DNA of 54,434 nucleotides, from NCBI GenBank assembly GCA_903899985.1, contig CAIULL010000291.1, positions 1 through 54,434 on the forward strand, in the 5' to 3' direction. The notes beneath the pieces are model-generated. The model did not search any database. It was not told the DNA's origin and saw nothing but the letters and a program-made list of their open reading frames with translations. The DNA comes from an uncultured Schlesneria sp. (GTDB taxonomy: Bacteria; Planctomycetota; Planctomycetia; Planctomycetales; Planctomycetaceae). Position numbers and translations under genes: made by a program. Shown here piece after piece: positions 9,399 to 17,712 of this stretch. The stretch's first letter is position 1. Every line of letters starts with the position of its first letter.

Positions 9399-10181
9399 GT
9401 GGCAGGTGAAAGCGCTCTTGTCGGGTATACGGGTTTCGTGGGGGGGAATCTGCATCGTCAGAATCGTTTTGACTTACTTTATAACTCGAAGAATATTGAT
9501 GAAATTCGAGGGAAGGAATTCGAACTCCTGGTGCTCTCGGCAACGCAGGCGCAGCGTTGGTGGGCGAACCTGCATCCCCAGGAAGATCGTGATGGAATTG
9601 AGCGTTTGCTCGTTTCTTTAGAGACGGTAAAGTCGCAGCGCGTCGTGTTGATTTCTACGATTGACGTACTTCCGCTTGTGCCAGGGGCTGATGAGGATTT
9701 TGATGCGCATTCTCAGGAGACGCACCCCTATGGCGCCAATCGTCTCCGTCTGGAAGACGAAATAACGCAACGATTTTCCAATGTCTGTATTGTCAGGCTT
9801 CCCTCCTTGTTTGGTGCCGGTCTCAAGAAAAATGTCATCTACGATCTATTGAATTTGAATCAGGTCGAGAAGATCAATCCGGCAAGTAGCTTCCAGTATT
9901 ATGATCTTAGCAACATTTGGCACGATATCACGCTGGCATTAGATAAGAATATCCCCAAACTTCATCTCTTTCCGGAACCGGTGACGAGCCTGGAGATCAT
10001 CGATTGTTTCTTTCCCGGCGTAGAGGTCGGTGGAAATCCAGGTCCTGCTTCTCATTATGCCTTTCGAACGAAATACGCCGAACTTTTCGGAGGTTCACAA
10101 GGCTACCTGTATCTGCGAGAGGAAGTCATTCGCCGTATTGGCCAGTTTGTGGATGGATACAGGCGCGGGGAAATCCGATGA
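9399..10181 (+). CDS. NAD(P)-binding Rossmann protein, atypical extended SDR
   Basis: A 260-residue protein with the nucleotide-binding motif GYTGFVG (9-15) right at the N-terminus. The central part keeps SDR-like landmarks: VVLISTIDV (beta strand plus Ser/Thr) and HPYGANRLRLED, where the expected YxxxK is Y111xxxR115. The catalytic lysine is thus replaced by arginine, so it could be an unusual epimerase or reductase, or a binding protein. GTG 9399 is preferred: GGGGGAA lies about eight bases upstream and homologues of this type begin just before the glycine motif; ATG 9324 is an alternative that adds 25 basic, Gly-rich residues. It overlaps the next gene by four bases (ATGA), so the two are translationally coupled. 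Confidence 0.75.
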   Translation: MAGESALVGYTGFVGGNLHRQNRFDLLYNSKNIDEIRGKEFELLVLSATQAQRWWANLHPQEDRDGIERLLVSLETVKSQRVVLISTIDVLPLVPGADEDFDAHSQETHPYGANRLRLEDEITQRFSNVCIVRLPSLFGAGLKKNVIYDLLNLNQVEKINPASSFQYYDLSNIWHDITLALDKNIPKLHLFPEPVTSLEIIDCFFPGVEVGGNPGPASHYAFRTKYAELFGGSQGYLYLREEVIRRIGQFVDGYRRGEIR

Positions 10182-10990
10182 GAATTGCCGTCTCTAATAT
10201 CGCTTGGGACAGTGGAGAACATGACGAGGTTCTGTCCCTTTTGCGCGAACGGGGTGTCAAAGGAATTGAAATCGCGCCGACAAAACTCTGGTCAGAATGG
10301 AATGGTGCCGACGCAACCTCTGCCGCAAATTGGCGTCAGATTTATGCCGACGCCCAGTTCGAGTTGCCTTCCCTGCAAGCCATTCTTTTTGGCAAGCCTG
10401 ATTTGCGGGTATTTGGCTCTGAAATAGAACAGGAGCAGACGCTGAACCATCTTGCTCTCGTGGCAGAGTTGGCTGCGGCGTTAGGAGCTCAACCGCTTGT
10501 GTTTGGCTCACCTGCCAATCGAAAGCGAGGCGAGCTTTCCGCTGGTGAAGCCTTTACGAGGTCGATTCCATTTTTTCGTGAGGCGGGAAGACGATGTGCC
10601 GTTCACGGTGTCTGGCTTTGTATTGAGCCACTTCCCGAAGCCTACGGAAGTAATTTCATCACGAATTGGCGAGAGGCCGTCGATCTGGTTGCTGCCGTCG
10701 ATGCCCCCGGCTTCGGTCTCCATCTGGATACCGGTTGTATTCATCTGGCTGGCGACGACCCTGTCGAGGCCGTTCGCGCTTGCAAAGGGATCACGCGACA
10801 TTTCCATGTCAGTGAGCCGCAACTTGTCGATCTTAGCCAGCCGACGATCGATCATCGCACCGTTGGAGCCGCCCTTTGTCAAACAGGCTACACAGGCTGG
10901 GTTTCCATCGAAATGCGCAGGCCAAGCCATCCGTTGCAGAGTATTTCCCAGGCCGTAAATCTCGTCAACGAATGTTATCAAAGCGTTTGA
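10178..10990 (+). CDS. Sugar phosphate isomerase/epimerase (xylose isomerase-like TIM barrel)
   Basis: A 270-residue AP-endonuclease-2-type TIM barrel. Putative metal ligands are visible at the barrel mouth: Glu in CIEPLPEA (~149), Asp in HLDTGC (~186), His in HFHVSEPQ (~210) and Glu in SIEMRR (~245). Members isomerise or epimerise sugars, inositols or sugar phosphates; the substrate here is not deducible. ATG 10178 overlaps the stop of the Rossmann gene (ATGA), which fixes the start; longer in-frame extensions upstream lie inside the previous gene. Functionally it probably completes a four-step module with the FAD oxidoreductase, GT2 and Rossmann protein. Confidence 0.88.
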   Translation: MRIAVSNIAWDSGEHDEVLSLLRERGVKGIEIAPTKLWSEWNGADATSAANWRQIYADAQFELPSLQAILFGKPDLRVFGSEIEQEQTLNHLALVAELAAALGAQPLVFGSPANRKRGELSAGEAFTRSIPFFREAGRRCAVHGVWLCIEPLPEAYGSNFITNWREAVDLVAAVDAPGFGLHLDTGCIHLAGDDPVEAVRACKGITRHFHVSEPQLVDLSQPTIDHRTVGAALCQTGYTGWVSIEMRRPSHPLQSISQAVNLVNECYQSV

Positions 10991-11030
10991 TTCACCCAAT
11001 TTAATTCTTTAATCAGAATCCAATATATTC

Positions 11031-11762
11031 ATGCTCTCTGTGATCATCCCCGCCTACAACGAAGAGCTTACGCTTGATGCGTCAATTAAGTCCTTTTCCG
11101 AGGCGTTGAGTTCCGCGGGTCTGGATTTTGAGCTTCTTGTCATCGATGACGGCAGTTCTGACGGAACGAAGCAAAAACTGATTGAATTGGAAAAGGTTTA
11201 TCCATCATTGCGGCATATTACCAATGAGGGAAAACATGGATTCGGGCATGCCGTGAGGTGCGGGCTGGCAAATTATCGAGGTGATGCGGTGTCAGTCGTG
11301 ATGGCGGACAGTTCCGACAGTCCTCAGGATTTGATTGCCTATTACAGAAAAATTGAAGAGGGCTATCAGTGCGCGTTCGGCTCGCGTTTCATCAAGGGGG
11401 CTCAAGTCGATGACTATCCGCAGTTTAAGCGTATGCTCAATCGCATGGGGAACCGGCTGATCGCAATTCTGTTTGGACAGCGTTACTACGATTTTACGAA
11501 TCCTTTCAAGTGCTACCGTCGGGAAATCATTGACGGAATGCAGCCGCTCGTTTCCGGACAGTTTGGTCTTTCGATTGAAATGTCCATCAAGGCGATTGCA
11601 CAGGGCGCTCGATATGCAGTCGTCCCCAACTCGTGGAAAAACCGGGATGGGGGAGAGTCGAAGTTTAAGGTGTTTTCGCAGGCCAAGCTCTATCTCATGA
11701 CGCTGCTCTACTGCCGGGTTGTCACAGCGATTGTTCCTGTTCTTGATCGATCGGCTCGATGA
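11031..11762 (+). CDS. Family 2 glycosyltransferase (dolichyl-phosphate mannose synthase-like)
   Basis: A 243-residue soluble GT-A enzyme. Seen: SVIIPAYNEE near the N-terminus, VIDDGSSDGT (37-46), the metal site in MADSSDSPQD (ADSSD at 92-96), GSRFIKGAQVDDYP and the DPM1-like acceptor region with NRMGNRL and DFTNPFKCYRREI. It likely transfers a sugar from a nucleotide donor to polyprenyl phosphate; the donor is unknown. No membrane helix is evident, unlike the GT2 at 8.2 kb. It starts 40 bases after the isomerase; no clear Shine-Dalgarno site precedes the ATG. Confidence 0.9.
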   Translation: MLSVIIPAYNEELTLDASIKSFSEALSSAGLDFELLVIDDGSSDGTKQKLIELEKVYPSLRHITNEGKHGFGHAVRCGLANYRGDAVSVVMADSSDSPQDLIAYYRKIEEGYQCAFGSRFIKGAQVDDYPQFKRMLNRMGNRLIAILFGQRYYDFTNPFKCYRREIIDGMQPLVSGQFGLSIEMSIKAIAQGARYAVVPNSWKNRDGGESKFKVFSQAKLYLMTLLYCRVVTAIVPVLDRSAR

Positions 11763-11834
11763 GCAAACCAGGTGTTAATTAAAATTATGTATCGAATAAG
11801 AAATTGTTGAAAAGACAAAGAGGTATCAAACCAA

Positions 11835-13535
11835 ATGATTTTGAACGAAGGCAATGAGGCATTGGAGGGATCTGATTCGAAATCAGTATCCCCGGCAATA
11901 CTCCAGGCCGGAGTCGTTTTGGTTTCTTTCATTCTTTATGTGAGTACATTATCAAAACACTTCAGCGAAGGGGAAGATAGCGCCTGGTATGTGCAGGATG
12001 TAACGGCTCCTTCGTCGATCGTCGACCTCTTTCATCCAAATCATCTCTTGTACAATGCTCTGAACCATCTTTTCTACAAATTATGCCAGTTGGGTGGGTA
12101 TCAAGGTAACGCGTGCTTGCCGATGCAGATTGCGAATGCTGCGTCAGGCGCGCTCGCGCTGGGTATCATGTTGAAGATTTTAAGTCGACTCAACGTTGAG
12201 AACCGTCTTTCTCTCGCCTGGGTGGGTGTGGCAGCTGTCTGCTACGGTTTCTGGTCTTACAGCGTACAGCCAGAAACCTATGTCATGCCACTGCCTGCGC
12301 TTTTGATCTGCATTGATCAGCTGATCAAATTGTCGGACGGCCGGTCTTCCTACAAAACATTTGCAGTGATTGGTTTCTTTGGTGCGATTGCGACGCTGTT
12401 GCATCAACAGCACGTGCTGGCCCTCGTCGCGTTTACGATCGCTGCGGCTGTGATCGGCTTCCGATGCCGGTCAGAAGATTCAATGGGTCGGGTGATCATC
12501 GGGATGGGGATCTTGTGTTTAACGGCTGCGGTTGTCGTTGGAGTTCCCTATCTTACCGTGGCGATCGGAGTCAACGGATTGCGGGATGTCGAAACAATTG
12601 TCGCCTGGTCGAAGGGACACGGAAGGAACGGGATGTGGGTCCCCTGGTCAAATAGTAATTTTCTGAAATCGATCGTGGGGTTTGGTCGTACGGTTGTGGG
12701 TGGACATTTTCTTTTCGGCGTTCCTGCTTTCAATCAGTTTATTTCCCGTGTTTTTCCCAGAAACCCGCTGATCGAAGAACGCTTCATTGCACATCAGCTT
12801 CCTGTGGCCGCCCTGGTGGGATGTCTTATTGCCTCGTTCCTGGCGTTTGTTTCGTCGCTGGCGGTGCTTGGGTCGATGTTATTTCCTGTTCAGTCTGAAT
12901 GCATTTCCCCGCGTCGATCACAGTCGGCCTTGTTCGTCATTACATTGCTGATTCTGGAGTATTACCTGTTCAATACAGTGTGGGAACCGATGAACATCGA
13001 ATATTGGATTGTGCTGATTCCGGTTCTTGGGATTGCGTTAGCGTTGCTTCAGTCGCACCGTCCGGGTGCGAGGCGAATGTGGTTTACTGTGGTGATTCTG
13101 ATGTTATCGTTGTTCGTTGCCAATGGTATGGGAAGCGTTGTGCCGCAGACGAGGCGCGATATGGATTACTGGTATCAGGCAAATCGATTTCTCATCGAGA
13201 ATGCAAAACCCGGTGACATTGTGATCACTGAAGATGGGTGGATTTGCCGTCATTATTTAAAGATGTTTGTGGGTGCTGACGTGATTGGTGTCCGCTCAAA
13301 TGCAACCGATCGCGTTCCGATGGCTCTTGAAGACCGAAGTGGGTTGCATCGTGTCTGGATCTCGTCATGGGCACTGGAAATGCGGCGTAATTCGGACAGT
13401 CCGCTCAGCAGGAAGTTGACCTCTGAGGAAGAGAAAACCTTAAGAGCTTTGCTTGACTCTGTTGCAGGTCGAATGGTTTTACGCGACAAAAGTGACTTTC
13501 AGGCGATCTGGGAACTGATGCCAGAGGCCGAGTGA
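11835..13535 (+). CDS. Polytopic membrane protein, probable GT-C-type glycosyltransferase
   Basis: A 566-residue protein with about ten hydrophobic segments and a soluble C-terminal domain of about 140 residues. After the first helix comes an acidic luminal loop (HFSEGEDSAWYVQD) and then HPNHLLYNAL; an acidic loop after TM1 is the hallmark of GT-C enzymes that use polyprenyl-phosphate sugars (DUF2723/GT39-like). The C-terminal part (GDIVITEDGWICRHYLK) may be the periplasmic recognition domain. Substrate unknown. A GAGG lies 13 bases upstream of the ATG, a loose ribosome site. Gap to the preceding GT2 is 72 bases, so the two may be co-transcribed. Confidence 0.75.
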   Translation: MILNEGNEALEGSDSKSVSPAILQAGVVLVSFILYVSTLSKHFSEGEDSAWYVQDVTAPSSIVDLFHPNHLLYNALNHLFYKLCQLGGYQGNACLPMQIANAASGALALGIMLKILSRLNVENRLSLAWVGVAAVCYGFWSYSVQPETYVMPLPALLICIDQLIKLSDGRSSYKTFAVIGFFGAIATLLHQQHVLALVAFTIAAAVIGFRCRSEDSMGRVIIGMGILCLTAAVVVGVPYLTVAIGVNGLRDVETIVAWSKGHGRNGMWVPWSNSNFLKSIVGFGRTVVGGHFLFGVPAFNQFISRVFPRNPLIEERFIAHQLPVAALVGCLIASFLAFVSSLAVLGSMLFPVQSECISPRRSQSALFVITLLILEYYLFNTVWEPMNIEYWIVLIPVLGIALALLQSHRPGARRMWFTVVILMLSLFVANGMGSVVPQTRRDMDYWYQANRFLIENAKPGDIVITEDGWICRHYLKMFVGADVIGVRSNATDRVPMALEDRSGLHRVWISSWALEMRRNSDSPLSRKLTSEEEKTLRALLDSVAGRMVLRDKSDFQAIWELMPEAE

Positions 13536-14004
13536 CACAATGTCGGTCGCCGCTGACGTGCGGAGTGTCCAGTTTCTTAATGAGTCCGTTGCCGGGAAGA
13601 GCCTGCTGAGTTCCATCGGTCGGTGGTGGGAAACCGCAGCTGCAATCCGTTCAATAAGGGTTGTGAAGTTGTGTCACAGCTATCTCAACTTTAACTTAAG
13701 CTCCACGAATCCCAGATTGAGGTGTGTCTTCGATTCAGAATGCATCCTGCGTCCTGCATCTGGAGCACGGCATTCTGAAGATTGGGCAGCAGCGGGAGTG
13801 TACTTTTGTGATCAATGTTTGTTAACGGTAATGCCTTCGTTTTTTGTAGATACAAGTCGGCCGTTTTTACCATTTTTACCTCAAGTTGCTTTCGGGTGAC
13901 AGCAACGTTTCCATAGTCTACAATGCCTCGAAGAACAGGTGACATCTTTCATAACTGGCATTGTGGCTTCATAAAAAGGTCGCGACTTGAGTCTTGGAGC
14001 AGGT
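13536..14004. other. 470-base gap, doubtful 119-codon open frame only
   Basis: An open frame at 13540-13899 starts four bases after the membrane protein's stop, but its translation has no domain, is rich in Ser/Arg/Cys and shows no conserved-looking core. I do not call it. The 3' part (13900-14004) presumably carries a promoter and leader for the next glycosyltransferase. No terminator hairpin is evident. Confidence 0.35.
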
Positions 14005-14844
14005 ATGATTCCCGAGGATACTGAGGCAAAAGAGCTCCCGTATTCAGAGAAGTGGTATGAAGATCTTAAACAGACACTTGGTGAGGCGCCGTGCCGTCAA
14101 TTGGGGCTTTATGCGATTCCCGACAGTTTTGTCTTATCCGTCGTCATTCCTGTCTACAACGAGGAGCGCACTTTACAAGTTCTGATCGATCGTGTCAGAG
14201 CAGTTCCCATCCGAAAGCAACTGGTCCTTGTTGAAGATTGCAGTAAAGACAATACGAGAGACATACTAAAGCGTCTTGAACAAGAAAATGTGGATCATCC
14301 CGATCCCATGAATTCGATTATTGTGGCGTATCACGAGGTGAACAAAGGTAAGGGGGCCGCCGTTCGTACCGGCTTTTCCAAAGCGACCGGCGATGCCATC
14401 GTGATTCAAGATGCCGATCTGGAATATGACCCCGAAGAATACCCCCGTTTACTGCATCCGATCATTGATGGATCTGCGGACGTGGTTTACGGTAGCCGGT
14501 TCCTTGGGGGGCAAGAGCACCGCGTTCTCTACTTCTGGCATTCCATCGGAAACAAAGTTCTGACAATGTTGTCTAACGGCTTTACAAATTTGAACCTGAC
14601 GGACATGGAAACCTGTTATAAGCTGTTCACTAAAAAAGCGTTATCTGACATTTGGCCGACATTGAAACAAAATCGTTTTGGTATTGAGCCCGAGTTGACC
14701 GCAAAAATTGCCCGCCGTCGACTGCGCGTCTTTGAAATGTCAATCAGCTACCACGGTCGTACTTATCAAGAGGGCAAACACATCGGTATGTTGGATGGAT
14801 TCCAGGCACTCTGGTGCATTGTCAGATACTGGTGGAAAGATTGA
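14005..14844 (+). CDS. Family 2 glycosyltransferase (DPM1/GtrB-like) with intact DxD
   Basis: A 279-residue GT-A enzyme with all expected landmarks: [10 protein letters not shown] (45-54), [10 protein letters not shown] (75-84), [12 protein letters not shown] (113-124), the metal site DADLEYD (136-142), YGSRFLGG, and the C-terminal DMETCYKLF and [12 protein letters not shown] blocks typical of polyprenyl-phosphate mannose or glucose synthases. No membrane helices. ATG 14005 is chosen over TTG 13987 because GGAG lies five bases upstream. With the two GT-C proteins nearby it is the best candidate for making the lipid-linked sugar donor. Confidence 0.92.
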   Translation: MIPEDTEAKELPYSEKWYEDLKQTLGEAPCRQLGLYAIPDSFVLSVVIPVYNEERTLQVLIDRVRAVPIRKQLVLVEDCSKDNTRDILKRLEQENVDHPDPMNSIIVAYHEVNKGKGAAVRTGFSKATGDAIVIQDADLEYDPEEYPRLLHPIIDGSADVVYGSRFLGGQEHRVLYFWHSIGNKVLTMLSNGFTNLNLTDMETCYKLFTKKALSDIWPTLKQNRFGIEPELTAKIARRRLRVFEMSISYHGRTYQEGKHIGMLDGFQALWCIVRYWWKD

Positions 14845-15106
14845 CGGTACAGTCGTTAGTTTCGTGATGACATGCGAATTATAAGTTAATACTCTGTCCG
14901 AAGGGCTTGATTCCCTCGATCGCCCTGGTCGCTTTGTCCCAAGTCCGCCGCCATGTCGGTCGAGTTTCGCACGATATTTGCTGAGAATCTGATCTGATGA
15001 TGCGGCGAGGGCGATCAGGTCTTTACGTGGGGTTGTCGAGATGCCTGTACGCTCCGGCGAAGCCAGTCGGCGCTCTTGTGGACAATCGAATTGTTGGAGG
15101 CGATCA

Positions 15107-15541
15107 GTGGTGAAATCCCTGCGCTTTTTTGTACCGCGTTTCGTGATTGTGTTTATCTGTCTCTGGGGTTTAGCGATCGTGCGTTTGGGGTTGGTTGCCG
15201 CATTGAGGTTCTCTTTGCGCCAGGATGTTTCGAGTTTGCTGGATCGAGTGACACCACTCAAGCCCTGGCTGAAAGATGAAAAGATTGTGGGTTATGTCGA
15301 AAAGGATGAAAAACACAAAATCGTCGCTTTCGGGAATGACCATCATTTTAGTGCGCTGCAGTATGTCTTAAGTCCAGTGCTGGTTCGTCATTACGAGAAG
15401 CATCCAGATTGCCCGCTCGTGATTGTGGATTCCGACGATCCGTCCGCGTTGCAGAGTCTTGTCAACGAACGTGGCTGGACGCTCATCGTCGATCTGGGGA
15501 ATGGCATTAATTTATACCGTCAAGCAGCGGGTGGGCGATGA
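15107..15541 (+). CDS. Small membrane-anchored hypothetical protein coupled to a GT-C-like gene
   Basis: A 144-residue protein with one N-terminal hydrophobic helix (about residues 5-30, FVIVFICLWGLAIVRLG) and a soluble remainder containing VAFGNDHHFSALQYVL and CPLVIVDSDDPSALQ. I do not recognise a family. The start is set by a strong Shine-Dalgarno site, GGAGG at 15096-15100, six bases before GTG 15107 (a second GTG follows at 15110). The upstream in-frame extension to 15041 has no such support. The stop overlaps the next gene's ATG (ATGA), so it is probably translated together with the membrane glycosyltransferase and could be its accessory subunit; this is inference. Confidence 0.65.
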   Translation: MVKSLRFFVPRFVIVFICLWGLAIVRLGLVAALRFSLRQDVSSLLDRVTPLKPWLKDEKIVGYVEKDEKHKIVAFGNDHHFSALQYVLSPVLVRHYEKHPDCPLVIVDSDDPSALQSLVNERGWTLIVDLGNGINLYRQAAGGR

Positions 15542-16962
15542 TCTTCTGGTTGATTGTCTCTGTGATTGCGCCGTGGTTTGCTTCGCATCAAATGATCGCT
15601 TGCTTCCACGCAAAACGTGGTGGAAAAGCTTCGGTAGTCCTCTGGTCGCTGGTCGCTTTGGGGTTATCGATTTCCCTGTCGTCTTGCACCTATTTCCTTG
15701 GGTTGTTGATTCTCGGCAAGCCCACCCTGACCTACTGCGTCTTCGAGACTCTTGCCTTTATTGTGGTCGGAATTGCCTGCTATCTCGTTCCAAAAAACGA
15801 GAAATCTTCTCTGGCAATCTCGCTCTTAAGGTTGCCGGAATTGACGCGAAGTGCGAACAATTATGCAAAGTACCTTCTGGGCGTATTCGCGATCTCACTT
15901 ATTCTTGGGCTGCTTGGTGTGATGATTTTCACGGCCAATGAACCCAACGGTCAATATGACGCGATTGCCATCTGGAGTCTGAGAGCCCGTTCGCTGTTTC
16001 GCCTGGAAAGTGAGTGGCGCAATGCGTTCTTGCCTGATTTCTGGCACTCCGATTATCCATTGCTGATTAGCGGTTCAATAGCGAGGTATTGGAGTTATAT
16101 TGGTTCAGACGCAATTTGGATTCCTCCATTTGTAGCAGTGGTCTTTACGATCGCGACTGTTGGTCTTTTGACGGCAGGTGTTTCACGCTTTCGAGGATTA
16201 AGTCAAGGGCTGCTTGGAGGGTTGCTTCTATTAGGGACCTACAAGTTTATGCGAAATGGTGCAATGCTCAATGCCGACGTTCCCCTGAGCTTCTATATCC
16301 TTGCGACAATAGTTATTATAAGCGTCTATGATTCAGGTCGTTGGACCGCGCCTGGGCTGCTGGTTTTGGCCGGTGTTTCGGCTGCCAGCGCGGCCTGGAC
16401 AAAAAATGAGGGAATGCTGTTTCTCGTCACTGTATTGGCCTCCCGTACGCTTGTTTGTTGGATAAATCATCGCCGTCGAAAAATTCTGCGAGAAATCGGC
16501 TTGTGCCTTGTCGGCGTTGTGCCACTGTTGATATTGATCCTTTCGTTTAGATACCCAAGCCCAACGGGAAACGATCTCTTTGTCGGGCAGACTTGGGGTA
16601 CGATCAAGTCGAGGTTATTTGATTTTTCCCGCGTCGGTTTAATTGTTTATGGATTTGTCGAGCATTTATGGTATCTGGGGACAATGTCGCTGGTGGTGGC
16701 GGCGTTGGCAGTAACGTTTCTCGGGTATTCACCAAGTCGCGCTCCGCACACAATTGCGGGTGTAGTAAGTGTCGTGTTGCTAATGATTGCTGGTTATTTC
16801 CTGGTTTATTTGGTAACCCCCTGGGATCTGGCATTTCATTTATTTCATTCAACGGACCGCCTGTTAATACATTTATGGCCATCCATGCTTTTCGGTCTGT
16901 TTCTGTACCTGGGCGACCCGGTCGCCGCAACCGTTCCGCAGGGGCAGGAAACGAATGGCTAA
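15538..16962 (+). CDS. Polytopic GT-C-like membrane glycosyltransferase (ArnT/PMT-like)
   Basis: A 474-residue protein with ten or more hydrophobic helices. The loop after the early helices reads NGQYDAIAIWSLRARSLF and then DFWHSDYPLL, like ArnT/PMT-type enzymes where an Asp in the first large periplasmic loop binds the polyprenyl-phosphate sugar. AAWTKNEG is another segment shared with such proteins. It would act in the inner membrane and transfer a lipid-linked sugar to a periplasmic acceptor; the substrates are unknown. It overlaps the small membrane-anchored gene by four bases. Confidence 0.75.
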   Translation: MIFWLIVSVIAPWFASHQMIACFHAKRGGKASVVLWSLVALGLSISLSSCTYFLGLLILGKPTLTYCVFETLAFIVVGIACYLVPKNEKSSLAISLLRLPELTRSANNYAKYLLGVFAISLILGLLGVMIFTANEPNGQYDAIAIWSLRARSLFRLESEWRNAFLPDFWHSDYPLLISGSIARYWSYIGSDAIWIPPFVAVVFTIATVGLLTAGVSRFRGLSQGLLGGLLLLGTYKFMRNGAMLNADVPLSFYILATIVIISVYDSGRWTAPGLLVLAGVSAASAAWTKNEGMLFLVTVLASRTLVCWINHRRRKILREIGLCLVGVVPLLILILSFRYPSPTGNDLFVGQTWGTIKSRLFDFSRVGLIVYGFVEHLWYLGTMSLVVAALAVTFLGYSPSRAPHTIAGVVSVVLLMIAGYFLVYLVTPWDLAFHLFHSTDRLLIHLWPSMLFGLFLYLGDPVAATVPQGQETNG

Positions 16963-17712
16963 TCCGTTTTCACCACCATGCCAACAATGAAACTTTGTTT
17001 TCATTCTCAAATGGTCATCGACTCGTCGTGCTTCGTTCTCGTTGATGTAAAGTTGGTAATGAGACGCATTTTGCCGGTCGATTTTGCGCCAGTAATCGAA
17101 TCGCCGTTAATTGAATCCCCTTTTTGCCGCTGTTTCTCGGCGTATTTGACTTTCGAAACTTGGCAGGTTCTGCTATCCTCAGAGGCTTAAAACAAATATT
17201 TAAACTTTGGCACTCGTGTTGCTGTCGCCCTTCGAGCGTTTGACTTCAGGGTCGGTTCTGAGTTTCGTGATGTGCTATGCGAGTGATTGATAGAAGTGTG
17301 CTCACGTTATTTGGGCGGTCTGTTTTGCTGATGTCGAGAGACGTGAACTTTCTTAATTGAAGCCCGTCGACGTCTTCCTGTAAATGAGACGTCGTCCTGT
17401 AAGAGATAAGCCGTGAAGGTGAAGCCGTTTGCCGTGCGAGTGGCGAAAAGCGTTCCTGTAAGGCTGAATTCAGATTAAGTTCTATCTCTAAAACCTGAGA
17501 TTTGTAGCAAGAAGGGACAACAGGACCTTGTTCGCCTTTGATTCGTTTGTTTCAGGGATGTTGGTGTGATGTGACTCTTGCGGGTCTGAGTGTATCGCAA
17601 CAGGTCAGTGTTTTAAAACGTACATAAGCGGATGAGCCTGGATAAGTGTCGTTAATTACCGTCCTTGTAAAGAAAGATTAGTTAGTCCGCTGGAAGTCAA
17701 TAAGATTTTTAA
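16963..17712. other. 750-base intergenic region / long leader before the HAD-UbiA gene
   Basis: No supported gene. Short frames such as 16978-17190 lack any family signal. The 3' half contains three CCTGTAA heptamers (17377, 17396 and 17455) and one hairpin, listed separately. No clear -35/-10 pair could be chosen. A structured 5' leader for the downstream gene is possible. Confidence 0.35.
17368..17394 (+). other. Perfect hairpin in the leader of the HAD-UbiA gene
   Basis: Arms 17368-17375 and 17387-17394 are perfectly complementary (CGACGTCT/AGACGTCG) around an 11-base loop that contains one of three CCTGTAA heptamers. No T-run follows, so it is not an intrinsic terminator. Could be a regulatory or protein-binding structure; function unknown. 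Confidence 0.35.

Noticed and set aside
13540-13899. 119-codon open frame after the GT-C-like membrane protein
   Set aside because: Close spacing was suggestive, but the translation has no conserved core, unusual Cys/Ser/Arg content and no family resemblance.
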